This document shows, in pieces, positions 24,027 to 35,042 of a stretch of 64,000 nt of DNA. Origin of the DNA: Silurus meridionalis (Eukaryota > Chordata > Actinopteri > Siluriformes > Siluridae); NCBI RefSeq assembly GCF_014805685.1, contig NC_060902.1, forward strand, positions 4,269,286-4,333,285, written 5' to 3'. The translations under genes were made by a program, and so were the position numbers. Each line of letters opens with the position of its first letter. Position 1 is the stretch's first letter. The notes below the pieces were generated by a model. It saw only the letters and a list, made by a program, of their open reading frames with translations. It was not told the DNA's origin and made no database searches.

Positions 24027-24116
24027 TAACCCTAACCCTAACCCTAACCCTAACCCAAACCCTAACCCTGACCCTAACTCGAACCCTAACCCTAACCCAA
24101 ACCCTAACCGTAACCC
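24027..24116. repeat. Telomere-like (TAACCC)15 array
   Basis: Fifteen consecutive hexamers; nine are exact TAACCC and six differ by one base (AAACCC, TGACCC, TAACTC, GAACCC, TAACCG types). This is the C-rich strand of the vertebrate telomere repeat. It lies inside the foldback element, so it is an interstitial copy carried by a transposon and not a chromosome end. Confidence 0.95.
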
Positions 24117-24739
24117 GCAAATGGGTCCCGTCCATCTGCGTCGAAAAGCAACGCGAAGGGTTTCCGTCGACGTTGAAAAGCGGCGAAGGGGTACCCTCGG
24201 CGTCGGATGTGGACGCCGTCGGACGCAACATCCACAGCGTCGATATGTGACGATGTGGGGTGCGAATGTGTTGTTTACAAGGAGGGAAAACAGTACACCT
24301 CTCTGAACAGTGTCTGGGAGGCTGTGGTTGCTGCTGCACGCAATGTTGATGGTGAACAGATCAAAACACTGACAGAATCCATGGATGGCAGGCTTTTGAG
24401 TGTCCTTGCAAAGAAAGGTGGCTATATTGGTCACTGATTTGTTTTTGTTTGGTTTTTGAATGTCAGAAATGTATATTTGTGAATGATGAGATGTTATATT
24501 GGTTTCACTGGTAAAATAAATAATTGAAATGGGTATGAATTTGTTTTGTTAAGTTGCCTAATAATTATGCACAGTAATAGTCACCTGCACACACAGATAT
24601 CCCCTAAAATAGCTAAAACTAAAACTACTTCCAAAAATATTCAGCTTTGATATTAATGAGTTTTTGTGGTTGTTGTTCAAATTAAATCCTCAAATAAAAT
24701 TAATCCTCAAAATACAACTTGCCTAATAATTCTGCACTC

Positions 24740-24910
<171 letters not shown>

Positions 24911-25002
24911 TATATAGTTTGTAAATGTTTTTATTTAGGGATGTATGCATGTACGTAATTATGTTATTATTTATTCATTAAGTGCCCCCCAATCCCTATA
25001 TC

Positions 25003-25065
25003 TTACATAAGTGAGTTCACCCCTCACATTTCAGCAACCATTTTTGTATATCTTTTAAAAAAAAT
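25003..25065. mobile_element. Tc1-like terminal fragment
   Basis: Contains 'cacccctcacatttcagcaa', identical to the left terminus of the Tc1-like copy at 31109-32440 (31130-31149). Only the end is present; no transposase follows. Confidence 0.65.
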
Positions 25066-26097
25066 ACTAGAGAACCCCAAATGATGTAAATCATCAAAAC
25101 AGGCTCAGGTTTTGTATTATATCTGTGCACATACTTTACTTTTCTCTTTTTATGAAACAGCACAAAATGTCCTGAAGTTTTGAAGTTTCCCCTCACCGCC
25201 TATATTTTCCCATTTACCTGATCATTACAGACATTATAGATATATTTATTCCGCTGTCTGCTCGCAGCTCTGCCAGGCAAAACTCAAGCCTGCCTGTGTG
25301 TATGTGTGTTTTGGCAGATTGTGGGGTGTGTGCAAGCCCTGACGTCCCTCCCACCAATCAACAGACAACTTATCAAATGTGTGTGTGGGCTAATTGCACT
25401 GTCAGACGCTCTTGAAAGCCTTAATGACTCTGTGCACCCTAAATACGCAGCCCCGAAATAGTGTGAGGCAGATCCCACTGTAATTGGATGGCAACGGTTT
25501 GCGTCTCGACAGGAGAACCAGGACGAACCGTGAACACGCTGTCAGTGACTAGAAGGACAGCAGCCATTATGGCAAAAGCAAGAAGTCTGCCGAGGAGATA
25601 AAACTCTAAAGAGTCTTATCCACCTGTCACATGCTCTATATATTAACTGGACAGGATTTCCATATCTTGGGTCAGCAAAGAAGGGAAAGCCATGAGCTAG
25701 CCAACTAATAAGGTTATGCAAATGAATTTTAAGTATCTTTAGCTATGTATGCGCTTATCTATGGCAGACTCGGGAGAAAAGGCTTTGTGCTCTTTGTAGA
25801 AGTGCCGTTAACACCTGCCTTTTTCATTGATAAAGGGCTTATGAGTGTCTAGGAGTAATAAACTCAGGGGAGTGAGCGTGTGTTAGAAAATGGAAAACTT
25901 CTAGAAACCGAATATTCTGTCTCTCTGCATTTATTTAAAAGCTTATGAAGGTTTAAAGGTTATAACCCTAAATACTAATCTAAATCTGTTGAAACAGACG
26001 CAATGTGAATTCTCCAGTTTGTCCACATTCTAAATATGATCCTATTTGAATAAAAAAAAGCACAAAACTAAGCACGGACTGATTGTTGTTAGCATAC
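25066..26097. other. No gene; candidate conserved non-coding block
   Basis: Repeat-free DNA. The 25230-25660 part has high sequence complexity and balanced composition, with words such as 'caccaatcaacagacaactt' and 'gggctaattgcactgtcaga'. It has no long open frame on either strand and contains no transposon landmark. Regulatory function is only a possibility. Confidence 0.35.
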
Positions 26098-26415
26098 GCT
26101 ATATGGGAAAAAGTATAGCAGTAAATGACTTTTTCAGCTGTGTGTTTGTTCCACAATTGTTAGCATAAAGCTGGACGGACACAGTTGTACAGGATTTCTT
26201 TGGATGTGTATTTTCCCTTCACTTGAACTAGGAGACCCAAACCTGTTCCAGTCTGACAATGTTTTTGCGCACATATCCATCTCTATGAAGATATGATTTA
26301 CATAATTTTGAATATGAGATTTAAAGTGGCCTGCTATAGAGCTGTGCCCTCATCCCCTATTGAACATGAATGATGATTTGGAATGCTGACTGCACCCCCA
26401 GGTCTCCTTACTCTA
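26098..26415 (+). mobile_element. Tc1-like fragment (3' part of transposase)
   Basis: The plus strand keeps words of a Tc1-like family: 'acgctatatgggaaaaagta' (terminus-like), 'cccttcacttgaactaggag', 'acccaaacctgttccagtct' (second-Asp region), then 'cctattgaacatgaatgatg' and 'ggaatgctgactgcacccc' (Glu-region). Several small deletions are present. It is the same family as the inverted fragment at 28778-29166 and the short one at 43936-44010. Confidence 0.65.
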
Positions 26416-26723
26416 CCTGCTCTACCTGCCAGTATATCTGCTCGGGGACTTTTTCCATGACTTTGCTATGCCTTTGTATTTTTGATTGCTCTTTGCAGAC
26501 TTACCCCTTTGTCAATGTTTTTTTTTAATCTTGCCCTGTTTAATCTGTCTGTTTATCATCTGACCATTAGCTGTTTTCTGATCTTGATCTCATCTCTCAA
26601 TTTTAGATTCTGTGCTAAACTGTCACTCAAGCTGGTAAACATGTGATTGCATTTGTCTGTGAAATCTGCATATGATAACAACAAGACTTACCAAATCAGT
26701 CACTTTGATCTTGAAAAGATATC

Positions 26724-26724
<1 letters not shown>
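26416..26724. other. No gene seen
   Basis: Pyrimidine-rich sequence with C/T-rich words; it may be an LTR relic, but no boundaries are visible. Confidence 0.3.

Positions 26725-26775
<51 letters not shown>
26725..26775. repeat. (TAA)17 microsatellite
   Basis: Uninterrupted TAA trinucleotides. Confidence 0.98.
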
Positions 26776-26776
<1 letters not shown>

Positions 26777-26968
26777 TCAATAATGTGGCCATGCATTAGG
26801 CTATTGGTAGCATTCCGCCCCGCTTACCCCTGAGTAATATTAGAATATTATATATTTTTATATAGAGTATATTTTTCATGATGCATTAGCACATTTGGTT
26901 TAATTAAAGGTATCCCAAATGAACATCTGGGACAGCATATGGGGTTAGCTCACAGCAAATTGAAAAAA

Positions 26969-26973
<5 letters not shown>

Positions 26974-27050
<77 letters not shown>
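26974..27050. repeat. (TA)38 microsatellite
   Basis: Uninterrupted TA array. Confidence 0.98.
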
Positions 27051-27053
<3 letters not shown>

Positions 27054-27320
27054 ACGTCATTAAATAAACTAATAATAAAATAATAATAAAAAATAAAATG
27101 AAGCCTAAAAATACATAAACCCCCAATTATTCATTTGCGATATCAGTATACAGTATAACTACTTCATAAACCATAATAATGTTACCATAAATAATGTCAT
27201 TAAGTACACAAGCAAAGAAACAAAGAAAAAAATTGAAAACAAAACATGAAAAAAAAAGATAAAAATAAAGCAAACAAACATAAAACCAAATCATCTGTTG
27301 CCATCTTTTTAAAACATTAG

Positions 27321-27615
27321 TGTCACGCTCAGATCAAGAGTCGGAGACCAGAATACGGTCAGTAAGTTTTATTTGCCGTAATACACAGACAGAAGCTTAG
27401 GTAGAAGCATGAACCGGAAAACGGGTCAAATCCGAAACAGGGGAAGTCCAGGGATGATCGCTGTATGAACTGTAGATGGGACATTGAGTAAGTGAGAACT
27501 GGGGCCTTATAAAGAAGAGCGTAGATTGGAGACAGGTGAAGGTAATTAGTATGAAGGCGAGGTGCTGCAAGTGGGTTGAGTGCAGGGGGGAGGCGTGGCT
27601 GGTGGTTCCCTGACA
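27321..27615 (-). mobile_element. Solo LTR-like element, copy A
   Basis: Begins TGTCA and ends TGACA, as LTRs do. The flanks 'attag' and 'attaa' agree at four of five positions, like a decayed 5-base target duplication. Read on the minus strand it has the conserved start 'tgtcagggaaccaccagcca', a TATA-like 'tttataag' (around 27507-27514) and an AATAAA polyadenylation signal (27368-27373). Related copies lie at 36341-36822 and 48424-48873, all in the same orientation. There is no internal coding region, hence solo LTR. Confidence 0.72.
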
Positions 27616-28777
27616 ATTAAATCGAGATGAACTTGAGTATTTTCCTGAATGCTAGTGATGTGAATAAACCCTTCATGGCTTCAAATATATCGGTAGCTAT
27701 TTTGCTTACAGTAACATGAACTGATCAAGACAGTACAACATACTGCATAACATCTTCCAGAACATGTTCATTAGACATATGCTTCATAAAAAGTTAAATG
27801 TATTTATTTTTTGCTTTATCGTTTTTAACTGATATTAATTATTGGTCAATTCTATATATTTAGAAAATGTATTACTTGGGCTGATGTATTCAGAGTGAAC
27901 TCTTGACAGCTGCATTCTCTTCAATTATGTGCGGATTTATTTCAGGATGTGTATGTTTAAACGAGCTGCAACCTGTTGTGTACATAAACAGTGGTTGTGC
28001 AACTGGTCAGTATTTGCCATTATTTATTCGGTCTTGGTTGCATCGTGTCTTGCAACTGCACAATCACCCATGTAGATGCATAACTCCGAACCTTCCTGAA
28101 TAGGGTCATAAGGACATGTTGACTCATAATGAAGCACAAAACACAAAGAAATGGGGGCTCTTTTTAATATTCTTCATGGTTATTTCCCCAACTTTAAGTA
28201 CAGCATGGAAGTAGGACATCTCTCCTTCCTAATCTCTCTTTTATCCCCAATAGCCTTTATCCTGGAGACACATATCTATCACTGGCCAATGCTGGATTCG
28301 AGATAAGATTGAAGAGTCACTCCTAATTGAACACTTACTGTACAATAGCCCAGAAGGGACAGCCTAAGCCATAAAAAAGATAATACAGTAGGGATTGAGC
28401 ATATCTGTAAATCATCTAAAGCATCACAGGAGCTCACTGGATGGATAAGAAGAGTGGATATCATTATCTAGTGCACTTTTCTTGTAGATGTACTGTAAAA
28501 TATGCAGGTGTTGCAGGAGGATGGGTTTCGGCTTACAGACCAGCACTTTGTCACAGATAACATGGTGATGGCGATGGCGATGTGTAGTACTTACAAAAGG
28601 TAAAAAAAAATAAGATGATGTGCGATACAAGAAAGAAAAAAGTTCTATTCATGACATATCTTGCCGTTGTGTAATTTTTGGGAAAGTGATAAAACTAGGT
28701 TTTAAACTTGCACTATATATAAAGAGGGTCTGTTCCAAAGCAGGATCTTTTGTTTATAATAATTTTTAAAATTCATT
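27616..28777. other. No gene seen
   Basis: AT-rich to mixed DNA without recognised repeat. Open frames at 27903-28103, 28279-28464 and 28424-28630 have no motif. Confidence 0.45.
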
Positions 28778-29166
28778 ATGTGAAAAATGTTTGTGGACAC
28801 ATTTATTCCATATTTTGTTACCTATTTTGATATTACAGTATAATAACATCCATTCTTCTGGGAAGATGCTCCACTAGGTTTTTGCAGAGTGCTTAAGGTG
28901 GTCTGGGGGGCAGTCAGCATTCCAGTTCATCACATAGGTGTTTAATAGAGTTGAGGTTCTATTCCAATCGATGTAAACCATATATTCAAAAAGCTGTATT
29001 TGTGCACAATGTGCATGTTAATGCTAGAGCAGGTTTGGATCTCCAAGTTCAAGTAAAGGGAAAATTGAAGGTTTACAAATCCAATACATCTTATACAATT
29101 GTGTGGGGAATAGCCACATATGGCTGGAAAATGTAGGTGTCCTAACAGCTTTGTACATATAGTGTA
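28778..29166 (-). mobile_element. Tc1-like non-autonomous element
   Basis: The left part 'tgtttgtggacacatttatt' and the right part 'ggtgtcctaacagctttgta' plus 'catatagtgtat' are diverged inverted ends of a fish Tc1-like family. Inside, minus-strand transposase words appear as 'ggtggtctggggggcagtca' and 'gcattccagttcatcacata' (Glu region) and 'tagagcaggtttggatctcc'. The element is about 390 bases, most of the transposase being deleted. Confidence 0.7.
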
Positions 29167-29750
29167 TATCAGTTAAACCCCCCCCATCCTGTTATGGTTT
29201 TGTAGGCAATAAGTAGGCATTTTGCTTCAAATGGAATGCAGTGGTGTCAGGAAAAAGTCGTAGAAAGAACGCCTTCCTCCAACTTCCCCCACACACATTA
29301 ACTCTGTCCACTTCACTTACCCAGACCGCAGCAGACACTGGCGAGATGCTAGCTAATCTCCTCCATGCTGAACTAAAGGGCAGAAGGTGCAGGATGTAAC
29401 AGGTCAGAGCATATAGATGAGAATGCATGATGTTAGATGCAGTAGTGCATCAGCAGTATGTGTGCATGTGTCTAGCCATTTAAAACATGTCTTTCATTTT
29501 AAACAGTTTTTAACATGGAGTGGTACAAAAAAAAAGCACTATATTAATTAGGTGGTTATTTTGAGCTTTGTGTTTGATTTGAATTTAGAAACAAAAGGAG
29601 GGTGAAGTGCACAGTGTGGCATTGATTTGAGGATTTTTTTTAACACTGTCGAGAACTGAAGTGGGATTTGAAAGGTAAAGTTGGCAAAAAAATAAAAGAT
29701 ATTTGGTACAATTTTTACCAGAGAGAAATATATGAATGAGAATAACTATA
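29167..29750. other. No gene seen
   Basis: The 29210-29430 part is complex and repeat-free; the minus-strand frame at 29192-29428 has no recognisable domain. Confidence 0.4.
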
Positions 29751-29798
29751 TCTTATCTTATCTTATCTTATCTTATCTTATCTTATCTTATCTTATCT

Positions 29799-29825
<27 letters not shown>
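29751..29825. repeat. (TCTTA)15 pentanucleotide repeat
   Basis: Fifteen perfect TCTTA units, one of the cleanest microsatellites here and likely polymorphic. Confidence 0.98.
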
Positions 29826-29829
<4 letters not shown>

Positions 29830-30456
29830 TTTTACACTAGCCCTGTAGCTCTCAACATTACTGAACTATCAATCATTTAACGCACACCTTTCCAGCCAAT
29901 CGGAATCGATCGTCTGAGTACAGGTCATGGTATAAACACATACACTGCTTATATTTAAAACTGATGATTTCTTAAATATATCTAACGATTGACTTTAAAT
30001 AAATACTGTGAAGTGCTCTGAACTCCATTGTTCTAATACAAAGGAAATCCTATTAAAATTGTTCTTAAAAAGTAGTTAATGTAATGTAATGTAATACATC
30101 ACTTTTATTCTTCAGCCAGACACTCTTATCAAGTGAGGTGAAATCCAATTGTAGCGATTAGCTGTTAAATGAACAGACTGTGATTATATGATATAAACTC
30201 TGCTAACAGTTCCATTCTTGCCACTGGAAAGCAGCTGGAATTGCTAAACACGATGTATGTGCATGTTTCTGAAATCAAATCCTCTCACTCAGAGGGCCTC
30301 CTGAGCTTTCTTATTTTCAGACTAAATATCCGATGGTTACTAATGTAAAAGTATTGCTTGTCTCTTACCAGACAGACATTTTTTTTTTCTGTGTAGCTAC
30401 TTGATGCAGCTAGCCAATAAAATGTGCTAATATGCTATAAAAGTGGTATGGTTGTG
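29826..30456. other. No gene seen
   Basis: AT-rich DNA with a short 'aatgtaatgtaatgtaat' repeat near 30079-30096. No gene or repeat family recognised. Confidence 0.45.
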
Positions 30457-31108
30457 TTAGTTGCCAAATAAATAGCTAGCTATAATTTGTGATACATCCC
30501 AAGTGGTTAAACAAACATAGCTAACGAGAGAAAATAGACAGTATGGATGGATTTGTACAGTGTAGCCCATAATGCCAATGACAAGGTCTTCATTTACATG
30601 TATTGTGCGAAAAATGTATCTCTGTGATAACTTTTTGTAACCTTCCCCTGAACCATAATGTTGAACAATCTTTGTTTTCAGGTCATTTAAAAGTTGTTTT
30701 AAAACCCCCATGTTGCCATTCTTCAGAGGAGAGTCAAAGAGAACAACTTGCAATTGGCCACCTCAAATACCTTTTCTCATGATGGGATGCACCTGTCTAT
30801 GAAGTTCAAGGCTTAATGAGCACACCAAACCAATTGTGTGTTCCAATTAATCAGCGCTAAGTAGTTACAGGTATTCAAATCAACAAAATTACAAGGGTGC
30901 CTAAATTTATGCACCTGTCTAATTTTGTTTTGATGCATATTGCACATTTTCTGTTCATCCAATAAACCTCATTTCACTACTGTAATATTACTGTGTCCCG
31001 CAGTTATTTGATAGATCAAAATGAAATTGCTGATCCAAACACCCAAATATTTATAAATGAAAATCATGGACATTGTCAGGGGTTCCTAAACTTTTGCATA
31101 CAACTGTA
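30457..31108 (-). mobile_element. Tc1-like 5' half with transposase start
   Basis: The right terminus 'aaacttttgcatacaactgt' (31089-31108) is the end of a fish Tc1-like family. Reading leftward on the minus strand, a leader is followed by a transposase start in the frame ending at 30457: GVLKQLLNDLKTKIVQHYGS and GEGYKKLSQR, the first helix-turn-helix of a Tc1 transposase. Recognisable similarity stops near 30600; the catalytic domain and left terminus are missing. Confidence 0.7.
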
Positions 31109-32427
31109 TGTATCTCAGAAAAAGTAAGTACACCCCTCACATTTCAGCAACCATTTTATTATTTATTATTTATTATTTATTTGTTCACAAGGTACAATAC
31201 TATAGAAATAAAACTTAGATATTCATGTGCAGTCAATGTGTTTACTGTCCTCTAAAAATAACTCAGCATACAGTCATTATTGTCTAAATGGCTGGCAAAA
31301 GTAAGTACACCCTACATGAACATGTCAAAACTGTGTACAAAGTGTCACATTTTTATGTGAGCACCATTGTTATCTAGCACCTCCTGGGCCAGGAATTTAC
31401 CAGAGATGCACAGGTTGTTGCTGGGATCCTCTTCCACTCCTCTATAATGGCATCACAGAGCTGCTGGATATTAAACACATTGCGCTTCTCCACCTTTTGT
31501 TCAAAGAGGTCCCACAGGTGGTTAACATGATTCAGGTCTGGAGGCATACTTGGCCACTATTTCACCTTTACCTTCACATTCAGCAAGGCAGTAGTCATCT
31601 TGCCGATGTGTTTGGGGTCGTTATTATGTTGGAAAACTGCTGTTTGGCCCATTTTCTGAAGGAAGGGCATCATGTTCTGCTTCAGAATATCACAGTACAT
31701 GTTGGAATCCATGTTTCCCCCAATGAACCACAGCTCCCCAGTACCAGCAGTACTCATGCAGCCCCAGACCATGATGATACCACCACCATGCTAGACTGTA
31801 GGCAAGACACCTTTTTCTTGGTACTCCTCACCAGGCACTCCTCAGCCACACATGCTGGACAACAATCTAAGCCAAACAAGTTTATCTCAGTCTCACAGGA
31901 CATGGTTCCAGTAATTCGTGCTCTTGGACATTACTTCTTTGATGGACCCTTGCGAAGCCTGTTCCCAGTGGAACCTGTCTTGGAAAACCTCTGTACTGTA
32001 CTGTATTGTAACTTAGTTTCAGGGTGTTACCAATCTTTGTATAGCCTAGGCTATCTTTGTGGAGAGCAACAATTCTAATTCTCAAATCCTTAGAGTTCTT
32101 CGCCATGAGGGGCCATTTTGAACATCCAGTGGTCAGTATGTTGTACTCAATTGTTCTGAAAGCATCAAATTCAACTGCTCTAATACAAGATACACACATT
32201 TGTATGGTCCTGTCAAGCAGAAAAAAACATAAACATGATGAATAGGACATGTGACTTTGCATAGTTACATGACATACAGCTGTTATCACATAGGGTGTAC
32301 TCACTTTTGTTGCCAGCTACTTTGACAATAATGGCTGTATGTTGAGCTACTTTCAGAGGACAGTAAATATATACTGCTATACAAGCTGCACATTGACTAC
32401 TCTAAAATATCTCTAAGTTTTATATCT

Positions 32428-32440
<13 letters not shown>
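31109..32440 (-). mobile_element. Tc1-like transposon with dead transposase
   Basis: Starts with 'tatctcagaaaaagtaagta' directly against the terminus of the previous element. The outer ~200 bases at the left (31109-31320) and the right end (about 32282-32435) are long inverted repeats: for instance 'tttactgtcctctaaaaata' is mirrored by 'ctttcagaggacagtaaata', and both include a 'gtgtactcac'-type motif. The last part of the right end is replaced by a TA array. The minus strand encodes a Tc1 transposase in pieces: MAKNSKDLRIRIVALHK in 31882-32304 (helix-turn-helix), MVWGCMSTAGTGELWFIGGN and QHNNDPKHIGK in 31557-31772, and NHVNHLWDLFEQKVEKR near 31480-31530. The family usually has Asp where this copy has the first Asn of NND, and Glu where it has Asn before HLW. 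Both catalytic residues are therefore lost as well as the frame. Confidence 0.85.

Positions 32441-32506
<66 letters not shown>
32432..32506. repeat. (TA)37 microsatellite
   Basis: Uninterrupted TA array standing where the right terminus of the preceding Tc1-like element should be. Confidence 0.98.
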
Positions 32507-32509
<3 letters not shown>

Positions 32510-32679
32510 GAATAAAAAACTAAATCTGATCTAATGGTACTGTGAGGTGCCTGAATAATGTAATAAACACATCCACACTAGTTATTATGTCTAGACATAT
32601 GCATTTTCTAAGCTATTCAAGTGTCACATAATGGAATGAAATACAATAGGAGTTACTCAGTAGTTGCTCCACATGAGAA

Positions 32680-32765
32680 GTATCGCCAAGCTACCACTCT
32701 TGGGCCTTTGAGCAAGGCACTTAAACCTCTGTGCTCCAGGTGCGCTGTATCATGGCTGACACTAG
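32680..32765 (-). repeat. Interspersed repeat fragment
   Basis: 'ttgagcaaggcacttaaacc' and 'ggtgcgctgtatcatggctg' belong, inverted, to the dispersed family also present at 11950-12112. Confidence 0.6.
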
Positions 32766-34848
32766 CTATTCTGTTTAAGAACAAATAGTGCCTTAATTTC
32801 AGTAATAGACTTTATGTCCTTTCTAGGCCTTGATCATTCAGAAGACATGAATGTTTGCATGTTTGATTAGATTAGCAAGGCCGGTTGGGTAGCTCTGGAA
32901 TGACACGGACCATTAGGTGAAATCAAGCAGAGGTTAAATAATAAACAAATTCACTGTACATTCGTGTGTCTTTTGCATCGAAGCACATTACCAGCAACTG
33001 TAGCTGTTAATATTATATCATCACAATTTTGTGGGGTTTTTACACTTGTAGTTTAGTGGACTTGGTCTAATTCAAAAAGTGCATTTGATAGAATTTAAGC
33101 TCTTGTGGTTGCAAAACGAGCTACAGAAACATTCAAACAATTTGAACAACCTTTAATCCAATCCATACCCCTGCAAATCCTAAATACCTACAGATCATAT
33201 TCATTTTGGAATTGTCTGCCTTATGATTAATGCTTTTTTTTAATTGCATTATACTTATACTTCAAGACAGCCATAATTTTCTTTATAAAATATCAAAAGG
33301 GTTATTTACAGATTGAATCAATAACCAGGATTCTATCAGATGATTGCATTGTTGCAAAAAAATTAAAAGAAAGAGTATCACCTAAGTTTTAAATCTATGT
33401 TGCTTACCATCTCACTTTTAGCCTTAATGTCACTTTATGGCATGTCCTGTATATTAGCTGTAAATTATAGCTCACTTTATCCAAGTGTCTTTTCCAGTGG
33501 GTGGTACATAAACTGATATGGCATTCATTACATAGTGTTAGGAGATAATTAATGTTTAGCGTGGCAACTGTTGCTTACGCACAACTCTTCCCACACACCT
33601 GCAACATCTGCTGCTTGCAGTGCATGCTTTAGTGCTTCATCATCTCAGTGCCATGAAGCCGAGGGGTTATTTGAGGACCAGCTCTTATTTCAGAATTAAT
33701 TTTTTTCTAGGTACATCACAAACTTCTGTTGATAAGAAATAAACAAGAAGCTAATGTTGGAAAAAAAAAAAACAGAAAAAGACCGATACATCTTGGCTTT
33801 TTTACTTTATTTTTTACATTTTTTTTTTACATTTTGAGTGTTTTTAGATGTTCAGCAGTATCTATAGGTATCTATAGATATTTAAATATATCGTAGATCT
33901 GCAGCCATCATCAATTATCAATCACCATAACTATATAACCCACAGAATATCAACACATTGCAGATATGTTCATGCGCTATTAAGCCATATCCATGAACTT
34001 TTACTAATTGTCATAGATATTTAATAAAAAAAACACTGTATATAACTTCTGTACAATTATACATACAATGTACATATTACATATTGTATTTTTTATACTC
34101 ATCATTCTTTACACATTGTCCCTTACATACATCTGCACTATTTTATTTATGTGCATCTATATATACACCTTACTGTACATTCTGCCTAATATTTTACATC
34201 CATGTTTATAAATATATTTATTTAGTACTTGTTTATTCAGCTTGCACACTTTTTTCTCTGCCATAACCTTAAAACCATTTACTTGTACATTTCAACAATG
34301 TCTACACATCTCGTCACTGCTCCAGCAATCATATGGTACAACAGGTTGAAATGATTTTAGTAAATGTTTCTACGACATGCTAAATCTGAGTTTAATATTA
34401 ATTTTTTTTTTTTTTTTTTTTAAAATACTAAGAAGCTCTGCAGACTCAATGCAAACATAATTCCAGTTTCACAAAAAAATGTAATTTATTTATTTTGACA
34501 TACGTTATATTCTTCTATACAGAAAATAACATTGTGGTTGAATGTACGAATGTGATTGGTCATTACATCATTTTAATATAACAGTATCACTTGGATTGTG
34601 AACTAGGACTTGTTTTAGTTGTAATACAAATGATAAGTTTCTATTAATTCACTTATTTCTATATCAACAACTTGTATAACATGTTGCTCAACATATTCTA
34701 AGATTATAATTAGATTCAGAAACATTTTGTTCCAACAAATTTAATTGTTGAAGAGGTGCCATATTTTTTGTTTGTTTGTAGACCATTACTTAGCATTTAT
34801 AGAGGACGATTTGGTTGTGTTTGTGTAAGAGTTACGTGGCTTTGTAAA
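32766..34848. other. No gene seen
   Basis: Mostly AT-rich unique-looking DNA with A-runs (33760s) and T-runs (34401-34422). The 33560-33660 part is more complex. The plus-strand frame at 34084-34266 is a low-complexity chance frame. Confidence 0.45.
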
Positions 34849-35042
34849 GTTTATCATTTCAAGAAAATCTATAGTTTCCGTTTTTTGAAGTTTCAGTTTA
34901 GGAAAGTCTACAGTTTCTGATTTCTGAAGATGATCATTTCAGGAAAGTGTACAGTTGACTGTTTCTGAAGTTTATCTGCTCAGAAAAGTGTACAATTTCC
35001 TGTTCCCATTAGCTCGGGAAAGTATATACTTCCTTGTTTTCT
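34849..35042. repeat. Degenerate 41-base minisatellite, five units
   Basis: Five consecutive units of 41, 39, 41, 40 and about 35 bases share the core 'aggaaagt[c/g]tacagtt' followed by 'tttctgaa'. Units are strongly diverged, so the array is old. Confidence 0.8.

Larger units (their letters stand above)
23765..24273. mobile_element. Foldback element with telomere-like core
   Basis: A 509-base insert splits the Tc1 transposase, flanked by the 7-base direct repeat 'tttacaa' (23758-23764 and 24274-24280). Left and right arms are inverted repeats of about 150 bases (23765 to about 23912, and about 24121 to 24273). Both contain, in opposite orientation, 'accccacatcgtcacatatc', 'gacgctgtggatgttgcgtc' and 'ggcgtccacatccga'. 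The arms are GC- and CpG-rich, unlike everything around them. The core holds a 14-base-arm hairpin (23942-23990), a short AT-rich spacer and 15 TAACCC-type hexamers. No open frame resembles a transposase, so it must be non-autonomous. The terminal CAGGG on the left is hAT-like, but the right end reads CAACA and the duplication is 7 rather than 8 bases, so I leave the class open. Confidence 0.9.
22908..24437 (+). pseudogene. Tc1-like transposase (DD37E), frameshifted and interrupted
   Basis: Transposases of this superfamily cut and paste DNA at TA sites in the nucleus. The likely start is the ATG at 22908, but a frameshift puts a stop after about 14 codons. The N-terminal helix-turn-helix continues in the frame at 22901-23089 (AEGCSSLKIAKLLKRDHRTI), ending in a stop after a second shift. 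The catalytic domain is open from 23181: LWTDEM with Asp at 23334-23336, FMQDNAPSH with Asp at 23613-23615, and SPDLNPTENLW with Glu at 23727-23729. There are 37 residues between the second Asp and Glu (DD37E). The frame is cut at 23765 by another element; the C-terminus resumes after 24280 (YKEGKQYTSLNSVWEAVVAA) and ends at GGYIGH with a stop at 24437. All catalytic residues survive, but the gene as it stands cannot make an intact protein. Confidence 0.92.

Noticed and set aside
24027..24116. True chromosome end or telomere fusion site
   Set aside because: The array is short, degenerate, in a single orientation, and lies entirely inside a transposon with target duplications.
24004..24434. 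Long minus-strand open frames with repeating Val-Arg or Gly-Leu residues
   Set aside because: They are produced by the telomere-like hexamers and the inverted arm of the foldback element.
31497..32078. 193-codon plus-strand open frame
   Set aside because: It is antisense to the Tc1-like transposase pseudogene and has no domain of its own.
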